Shown piece by piece: positions 55,861-64,000 of a stretch of 64,000 bases of DNA. Position 1 is the stretch's first letter. Each line of letters starts with the position of its first letter. The DNA is taken from contig JAJEKV010000147.1 of the NCBI GenBank assembly GCA_021234155.1, positions 989,910-1,053,909 on the forward strand. The letters are read 5' to 3'. Origin of the DNA: Isoetes taiwanensis (taxonomy: Eukaryota; Streptophyta; Lycopodiopsida; Isoetales; Isoetaceae). A model generated the notes under the pieces. The model was given only the letters and a program-made list of their open reading frames with translations. It was not told the origin of the DNA and made no database searches. A program made the translations under genes and the position numbers.

Positions 55861-58320
55861 ATATGTAGCATTATGACAGGGGGTTTCTTTTGTATTTTTG
55901 TACTTTTTTTCCAATAGTTCTTATATGATTTGATGACTGTATTTGGTGAGACATACTAATCGGTACATCTAGAGTGCACATACTGTCACTCCAAATTTAG
56001 TGGCATTTTTCAATGGTTATACCTATGATTTCTCTACATATCCGAAAGTCAAACATGCAAGCATCGAACAAAGTATTTTAGGGTTATTTAGAGTTTGCTT
56101 CACATTTTCTTCTTTTCGAGGGGCTCGGCGAGGCAAAGGCAAAGGAACCCCATTTCGGGGATTTTTTGTGCAACTTCGTGGATTTAGGAAGGCAAAGGAG
56201 CCACATCTCGGGATTTTTTTGTGCAACTAGGTGGATTCGGTTTATGCGACCCTAATAGGTTTTGTGAGTTCCAGAATTTTTTCTCTGTGGAGTTCCTCTT
56301 GCATGTCTCTCCTGTAACGCCCTTTTTTTTTCGGAAAACCTTTTTCCTTTTCGTTCCAAAATCATTCTAGAGGATGAAGATGGATTCAAACCTATTTTTG
56401 TAGCTCTTCTTGCCCCACTTCCTGCAGCTTTAGCGATTATAGAGGCGGGAAGCGGTGACATGAGGGACACGGCCCATTTGCATATTCGAAACCTCCTTAT
56501 AGCCAAGATGGAAACATAAAACTTCGACACTGTGATTTGTAGGTCGATGGATGAGAACCATGGCCGCAGGTTATGGTTGTGTTAATAACATCCAAGCATT
56601 TGCCCAGGGTAAGTTGCGTATCTTTTAAAGCTAAATTGCATATTTACATCAATTGTTAACCATAGATTGTTATTCGGATGCACGATGCGAAGAAAGCTTT
56701 GCGGGGTTTGCTTGATTTCGGTGAGGTTATAGGCGGTTCAATCTAGTATATCTGAGAAAATGGTCTTCACTTTGATATACATAGAAAATGATTCAATCTG
56801 GTAGGACTATTAATTGCTTCATGCCAAATCCTTCTTCTACAAGAGCCCAAGTTGAAGGAACATATCGGTCGGATGTTTTGGGGTGAACAAAAGCAGTACA
56901 TAAAACAATCTTGAAAACATCAAAGTTAAAATTTGCACCTTTGGCTTTGTGAATGGCTTGAAGAAAGCGAGGATTCACCATATCTTTCTTCTTTGTCATT
57001 GGATCAATATGGATGTGCTTTGCAAGTTGCAACATGCATTACATTTCAAAAAAAAGAGGCCTATTCGCCACTAAAAGATAATTGCAAGAATAGTCATCCG
57101 GGAAAATCGGTACGCAATTGTCAAGTGAATTACATTACGCTTCAAAGTCTTTCAAGTGTATCATTTTTTACCCTATTTGTTTTGGTGATATATGCAAGCC
57201 CATCATGTTTTCCACTAGGTATTGGATGCTAGTACATGTGTTGTTTGGTGATATATGCAAGCCTATCATGTTTTCCACTAGGTATTGGATGCTAATGCAT
57301 GTTCATGCATTTAGGCGATAACATGATGTGTTTTGCCTTCTTTGGTCGGATATTTAGTGGAGCGAAGGCGATGGCTCCAAGCTCCAAATGCTACATATCC
57401 AGTAAGTGTGGCTTTCATTATTGCTTTGCAATTAAATAGACGATATTAATTTTATTCTTGTTTGTTCTCTTAAGACATTTCTTATGCAGGAATGAAGCTT
57501 CACACACTCTATTTTGGTGCAATTGTCCGAGACCACGTTATCATGTCATGATGGATGGTTAAACTCGGGTTCAAATTCGGACCAAGTCTACTATGGCTAT
57601 AAGCCATCGCTCCTCCAGGAATTATGCACCACGAATTAGGTGCACAACTATTTAAAAAATGCGGTTGCTCTTCATAGCTATTGTGATATAGAGAAAAATT
57701 ATGCTTTTATGCCATTCATATACATGATACAATGTTGTGAAGAATCAAATTCCGTTTCTATACCATTCTTTGCTTGTCAACTTGGTTCTTTACTCATTCT
57801 TCTTGCTCTTTTATTATACATCATCGTAGTTTTTCCCTTTTTTTTTCTTTACATTTATTTAGCAAAGAGACTAGATGAATTACGTTACCGTTCAACTCAA
57901 CCTAGAGGAGAATTCTTACCATTCAACTCAACCTAGAGGACGGTTCTTGCTATTTTGTTCCATTTCCTGCTTCTTTGTTAGGGCCCGAAGGGCCCAAATT
58001 TTTTTTATAATATAACAACTAACACATAAGTACTATTAATATTAATTAACATAAACCATTGGATCTAACACATTTGAATTATAAATCCCCCTGAAACCCC
58101 CTTTGGTTTGGGTGCATATTCACACGGGGGGTGACATAGGGCAGCGAGAGCCCCTAAAATCGTATAATACATGTATAAAATCAAGACCATTCAGTAAATT
58201 CCCCCAAATATTATAGTATATTGCTAACCTCAATATACTGTATACAAAAAATTGTACAAGCATACCCCACAAATGAGGGTCGTTATGTATGGCCTTGATC
58301 GAGGAATAAAGGGCAAAAAC
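55861..58320 (+). mobile_element. member 2 of the insertion family with conserved ends (2.46 kb)
   Basis: It starts with ATATGTAGCATTATGACAGG (module matching 17731-17614) and ends with the module 57978-58320 (matching 11370-11041). The interior contains short ORFs with no recognised domain, a 62 bp tandem duplication (57181-57306) and a 30 bp one (57885-57940). The right end lies 70 bases upstream of the QPT start codon. Confidence 0.6.
57978..58320 (-). repeat. end module of the insertion family, copy 2, next to QPT
   Basis: Reverse complement of 11041-11370, including the GGGCCC hairpin at 57982-57996. Because QPT starts at 58391, this module must supply part of the promoter or 5' UTR. 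Confidence 0.8.
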
Positions 58321-58390
58321 CATAGGTAACTCCACCCCTCCAAAACTTTTCAGGCCAAACTCTATTATCGCCTAGGTTATCAAAAATCCA

Positions 58391-60349
58391 ATGGCAGCAT
58401 TGTGTGGCACCGCTATCCACTTTCCATCAATTATTTATCCGTCGAGGTCCATATCATTGAGCTCGCTGCTTCTTCCTCGCCTCAGTTCCACCAATACAAC
58501 GAGGTATGGTTGCGCTTATATACGCGCAGATGCCCTGCTTATATTTATTTGCTATTTCATCATTGCTTTTAAACAGGTTGAAGGCAATTGGGCCATCTGC
58601 AGAGATGCTTTCTGCTACAAGGATTTCGATACAACCTCCATTCCATCCCACTTATGACATCAAAGGAATCATCAAGCTTGCTCTTGCAGAGGATTCTGGC
58701 GACAGAGGTGCGTATATGTGTGTGTGTTTATGCTCTTTTACCTAGCTGTGTTTTGTGTTAGATGGCACTTGTTTATTTTCTAGTTATTACAGGGGATGTA
58801 ACCTGTTTAGCAACCATATCGCATGAAGTTCAAGCCGAGGCTAGCTTTCTGGCTAAAGAAACTGGTGTTATCGCGGGGATTGCAATGGCGGATATGATAT
58901 TTGAAGAAGTCGATCCTTCATTGAAGGTAAAAATGTTATGCACCAGGATTTTATCTTTTTCTGTTGCCATCATATAATTTGCGGAGGGGTGATCAGGGCA
59001 GACAGAGTGGAAAGTTAAAGATGGAGACATAGTGGAGAAGGGGACTGTTTTTGGCACAATATTTGGTACTGTTTTATTTGCGGATTATGATGTAAATCTA
59101 GAAAAGACATGCACTAAATTATAATTTGCAGGTAGTGCAAGAAGTTTGCTTCTTGCAGAGAGGGTAGTTTTGAACTTTATGCAGCGCATGAGTGGTATTG
59201 CAACAGCAACGAAGGTAATAAAAGTTACTTGCCATGACCATTCAACAGTCATATGCCCCTTTGTTTAAAACTCATTTTGGCACTAGGCATATCTTCTTAG
59301 ATATCATGCTTAGGTTGCGGTCCAGATGATTTAACAAAGTTCTTTGTGACAGGCCATGGCAGAGGCTGCTAGACCTGCACGTATATTGGAGACCAGAAAG
59401 ACTGCTCCTGGTCTTCGTCTGCTTGATAAATGGGCTGTACGTGTTGATGATAATTTCAACCCTACTACCATTGATTATGCATAAAACATCTATATAATTT
59501 ATTAGTCCAGTGGTTATGCTCCAGGTTCTCATAGGAGGTGGGCAGAATCACAGAATGGGTCTGTATGACATGGTACTGGTAAAAGATAATCACATTGCAG
59601 TTGCTGGAGGCATTAAAGGTGCAGTTGGGGCTGTTAACAAGTACCTTATGGAGAATAAGCTTGAGATGGGCGTTGAGGTGAGTGCTTGGATATTGTTCTT
59701 GTCTAATTTTTCATTGAAATTCCTGACACTTGTAAGCCTCTCCAGTTTATAAATCATGAACAGTATAAGAAATATTTGCACAGAAATAACATCTGCTTTT
59801 TTTTTCCTCACGATTAGGTTGAAACTAGAACTATAGATGAAGTTAAGGAGTTACTTGCATTTATCAATGAAGAAGGTGGTCAAGTATCGCGAATCATGTT
59901 GGACAATATGGTGGCCATTCGTCCAGATGGTGAGGTTGATGTAGCTATGCTCCAAGAAGCTGTTCAGCTTATCAATGGAAAGGTTGAGACTGAGGTGTGT
60001 GTGTAAGAATACATATCTAATATATTTTATGAAGCATGCTGTTTGATTAAGATTACTCCATTCGAAGAAGATGAAACAGCAGGGATTTGGTATAATGATA
60101 TTTTTGGGGTGTACAGGCTTCAGGAAACGTGACAATCAATACTGTTAGGAAAATTGGAGCAACTGGTGTGACATATATTTCCAGGTAGTCTGCCCTCTTT
60201 GCAGTCATCATACATGATTTTGTTTCCTCATTCCTTACCTATGTCTATGTAGTGGATCATTGACACACTCGGTGAAGGCTTTAGATATTTCTCTCAACAT
60301 TGACACTGAATTGGCGCTAGCTGTTGGGAGGCGTTCAAATAGAGCTTGA
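58391..60349 (+). CDS. QPT: quinolinate phosphoribosyltransferase (decarboxylating), 10 exons
   Basis: Exons: 58391-58503, 58577-58707, 58793-58926, 59002-59065, 59132-59214, 59353-59436, 59525-59677, 59818-59994, 60117-60184, 60253-60349. All introns are GT-AG and phases agree: 1104 bp, 367 residues. The enzyme makes nicotinate mononucleotide from quinolinate and PRPP in NAD synthesis. The first 38 or so residues are Ser/Arg-rich and lack acids until later, like a plastid transit peptide, which fits the plastid location in plants. Visible family motifs: [26 protein letters not shown] (188-197), NHRMGLYD (211-218), KDNH (223-226), EVETRT, IMLDNM (D283) and the C-terminal [15 protein letters not shown]. 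No damage seen. Arabidopsis QPT is slightly shorter, mostly at the N-terminus. Confidence 0.95.
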
Positions 60350-63300
60350 TACAAAATGCCACTATATTTTGTGTGTCAAATGATGGCCTTTGCTATGAGT
60401 ATCTGCAGATGAAACTTGTGAAATGTGTCTAACATGGCCGAGATTGAAGTTTCATTTGTTAACTAGTATTTTTGTATCATTCCCTTACATATTATTAGTA
60501 GAAAATAGATAATAGTAAATTGAGATTACAGGAAGCTCATGATCCATTCTATAAAACATGGTTCTGCTCGTGGTAACCATATAATTATCTAACCAAACCT
60601 CAAAGCAAGGCAATGTAGATAACAATTGAGTTTGCACAATTTGTTTTGTATTGTGGGATGGTATTCTCGCAGTGGTGATTCCCGTATTGTATTGTATGCA
60701 GAATTGTAGTTTCTGCGGGGTTTGAGGTGCTTGTTGGGTGTGGATTCAGACTTTCTATTTGAGGCTAGGGTAAAGGGTTATTTTTGCATGGTTTGAGAAA
60801 GGAAATAATCTTTCGAAAGTGGGAAAGTTTTGGCATAGGGACACGATAGTTTCTGTTGAATGGCATGCCGGAACTAACGGCCAACGTCTCTGCACTGCAG
60901 CACAGTAGCATGGAGTGCATAGGACCTTTCTTGTTGTTTGTTTCTCTTGCTTTTCCAGTGCTTTTGTTTCTATTGTAGCTTGTTTCCTTGTTTGGAAGCC
61001 GGAAAATAGGGATGGGCTCTAGCGGCGAGATGGACTTGGTGGAGCAGTTTATGAAGGCTAGGTTTTAGGGTATTTGAAAATCGCAGGTTAAGAACAGGGT
61101 TTGGCAGAAGGGGATGCAATAAAAGCCCAAATTTGGCGATGACTCATTGAAGAGCCTCATGCAAAAAAGAACAAACCTTGCAAATTAGCCATGCTTTCGG
61201 CTATGGCGACACTACTTGCCTTTCTTGCTTTTGCATCTTACTGCAGGTATGAGATTCGAAGCCCTAAAGCAAAGATTTTTGCATATTTCTCCGTTTTTTA
61301 GATTCTTCAACCAAGCTTCTGTTTCTTGTAATTGTCTTGTGTTTTTGCAGTTTAGAGTCTTCATTCATTCATTTTTCTTTGTGACTTCCGGTGAGGCCGA
61401 TTTGGCCTGGAGATTCGAATCCTCCAAGCTCTGTTATGTTATTCTCTGTACTTTATGGTCTGAGAGATTAGGGGATTCCTGGCTCGGTGGGTTCAGAGGC
61501 GCCGGTCTGCTTGGGCAAAACCAATTCTGTTGCTTGGTTTCCTTCTGCCGGATCTATGTTGACCTTCTTTGGTTTTGTCTGATGCATTTCAAACATCTGG
61601 GCTGTAAATATACGTTGAGAATGATATGATTTATCGATTTATTTTGCACCATTGGGAGTGTCGTTAGGGTAGGGACAAAAAAAATCCTAGATCCTTGATC
61701 TAGCACAAGCGAGGGAATATTCTCTCCATCAATGAAAACTTCCAAAATGCGCCAGACGCGATTTCTTTATTTAGAAGCAAGGGTCTGCAGTATGAAAATT
61801 GCACCAGGTGCAAATTCATGTAGCTTAGTTCATGTGGTATACATGATGAAATTGCACCAGATGCATTTTCCTTATTTGAATATGAAAAATGCGTCTGGAC
61901 AGTCTATATTTGGCAGTCTTTATGTAGAGCAGTTGCAGCATGCTCGTAACCAGTGGATTGAATATGGAAAACTAATGCTGATAAAACAAGGTCAATCCAA
62001 GAGCGTTGAATTCAAATTGCTGGAAAGGACACTGTGCCAGACCATAGCACAGGACAAGAATAAGCGCACCAGATCAAAGAAGAAAAAGGGAGATGAAACG
62101 GGAGATGCTTCAGAGATCAGGTTGTGCCCAAGGACGCTTGTAAGATAATTTTTTCTTCTGACCAGGTCTGGAAAAAGTGGAATGAATTCTGGGATGCCTA
62201 TATGGAGAAGAAGTTGCATGATTCAAGCAGCAGGTTTCCTCCTATGGATACGTTCATTTTTTTTATCTTCATATCACGGAGATGAGGAAGGCATAAGGAT
62301 TGGATGATGCTAAATTAATCTCAGTCCTGGACAGGTGCAAAGGAAGTCCGCATCTGCTCTAAGGACAAAACATCATTCGAAGATGCCTACGACGATATTT
62401 ACGCTGAAGAAGTTAGCTGGAGATGAATTGCAAAAGCTCTCCAGAGACTTTAGATTGTCAGAGATGGGGTTAATGCAGAAACACAACATATCCAATGATG
62501 ATCTTAAAAAATATGTTTTCTGGTCGAAGAATTTTGTTAGACAATAAAAGTCGAAGAATGCTGCACTTCTAAGTGGGATTCACATGAAAGTGGCATCCGG
62601 TCTCAAAAGAAAAATAGTTTTGGTGAAGCAAACATTGGAAGAGGAGTCTCCTTTTTTTTTTTTTTTTTTTTTTTTTTCAAAGTGTTTACTGGTTATAAGT
62701 GTGCAATACCAGACGTGAGTGATGGGCCGAACGATATATCACTCTTTTGTTCTTGATAACCGAGGCACAAGATGGACACATGATGATTACAACATCTTCT
62801 ATAACACATACGCTGGTTCTATAGCCAAGATGCATTATACGATTGTAACAATTTACCCCTCCAACATATCTTATATGCATGCCCTATCTATTGCAATGGA
62901 CTTAGATTTGTTAAAGTAATATGCCAAGCAGTAATGATAGATGAAAACAAAGATAATGAGCTCAGTACCGAAAGTAAGATCTCACATGTGCTAATCCTTA
63001 TGGTAGCCATTATAGATGATAAGGAATATGAAAGACTCAAGGAAAAACCAGAAGTCGAGAAGATTGCATAGCAATGCTATCGGCTGGATGAACCCCTAGT
63101 GAGAAATGTTTTTTTATATCGAGACTGCTGATGAAGATAAGGAAAAAAGGCTTTGCTTTGAGATCTGGAGTTGATAGAGGAGGAAGAGGAAGTGGAAGAA
63201 GAAAACTGGCTCCACCATGTTCTTGATACATGCATCAAGTATAAGCTCCTGACGATGCATAAGGGGAGGCTAAACAAGGACGGATTTTCTTTGGCCCTTT

Positions 63301-64000
63301 CAAGTTATCTCATTGAAGCATTTTGCCCTTTAGGATCAACGTGCTGGGATTTTCACATCAGAGGGTACATTGATCAGGAAGCTTTGAAGTTAGGTAGGAA
63401 ATGCTAAAGGGTTGTCTCCGATGTCAAGCCAAGGACTTCCTAGAGCTTTTTTTTCGAAATAGTGCTAGAGGAAGCACCTAGGGGTCCGCTAGGTGGTGTA
63501 AGAAGTAAAGCTTCCAGCTCTAAGTCTGAAATACCTGCAGACCTGGCTAAAGAATGAGAGATCATGAGAATGTACATGGCTACCATGCAAATGGATTTTA
63601 ACAATCAGCAGCCTCCGGAGAAGGATGTGGTCGGGAACGTGCCTATATTTTCAAGATAGATGAAGATAACTCCCAAGATGAAGAGAACGCAAATAATAAG
63701 GTGGATTCGAAACCTGAAAGCTTTAGCTAGATCAGCATAAAAAGTAATAAAGTATCAACCATAGTTCAAATTGTACAGGCACTAAGTGATGTGGTGGATA
63801 CTTCTGGCAGACCGAAGACAATCGAGAGTAAGGAAGCAATAGAAAAAGACATCATGGAGAAAGATGAAACAAAAAGGTATTAATCTTTACACGCACTTGA
63901 AAATCGCACCAGGCGCGATTCCATTTCACTCAACGAATTTGCACCTGACGTGATTTTGGTATTTTGTTTTCCTTATCTTATCAGTGTTTGTTTGATTTAT
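60350..64000 (+). other. 3' flank of QPT and unrecognised sequence
   Basis: A short ATG frame near 61011 (MGSSGEMDLVEQFMKAR) precedes a possible donor. A frame at 61732-62148 includes VEQLQHARNQWIEYGKLMLI and a Lys-rich end (KRTRSKKKKGD), and another at 62335-62547 includes LKKLAGDELQKLSRDFRLSE. These look protein-like but I recognise no domain and cannot link them. A 28-base T run lies at 62651-62678. GCACCAGGTGC-like palindromic words recur (61751, 61802, 61852, 63908, 63943). Confidence 0.3.

Overview
This window is nuclear DNA of a land plant. The evidence is intron-split plant enzyme genes (NAD synthesis and uracil breakdown), short GT-AG introns of about 70-450 bp, Ty3/gypsy chromoviruses, Ty1/copia and LINE remnants, a tRNA-derived repeat and many decayed elements. 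I cannot name the species. The repeat load and some transposon families would fit a seed-free plant such as a fern or lycophyte, but that is only an impression.

Layout. 1-5.6 kb: intergenic repeats, the first copy of a duplicated exon-bearing segment (828-2793), a Helitron-like 3' end (about 2945), a minus-strand set of exon-like pieces of an unrecognised gene (about 3.5-5.4 kb) and a MITE inside it. 5.7-9.5 kb: an orphan 317-codon ORF running into the 3' half of a chromovirus and its 1.5 kb LTR. 9.5-18.1 kb: the second copy of the duplicated segment, split by a 6.7 kb insertion that itself holds a 4.1 kb TIR element with a palindrome array. 18-25 kb: a six-exon beta-ureidopropionase gene on the minus strand whose first exon also encodes a trihelix DNA-binding domain, with a copia remnant in its last intron. 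25-29.5 kb: unrecognised decayed ORFs. 30.7-33.0 kb: a frameshifted gene joining a coiled coil, a Cys-rich RING-like segment and an FCP1-type phosphatase domain that has lost catalytic residues. 33.4-36.1 kb: a 283 bp satellite interrupted by a solo LTR. 36.4-42.4 kb: a small acidic-protein gene with an in-frame stop, a decayed DDE-type transposase, a LINE tail and a chromovirus integrase tail. 42.4-53.7 kb: a complete-length minus-strand gypsy element with both LTRs and a GTCAA target duplication; its 5' leader carries five hairpin modules. 53.7-58.3 kb: SINE-like units, a gypsy RT/RNase H remnant and a second member of the 6.7 kb insertion family. 58.4-60.3 kb: an intact ten-exon quinolinate phosphoribosyltransferase gene. 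60.4-64 kb: unrecognised.

Only two genes look fully functional: the trihelix/beta-ureidopropionase gene and the QPT gene. They belong to separate pathways (pyrimidine catabolism to beta-alanine; NAD synthesis) and nothing suggests that they act together. The rest is mostly nested transposable elements. Four LTRs of one chromovirus family (at 8.0, 34.3, 42.4 and 52.1 kb) tie the window together.
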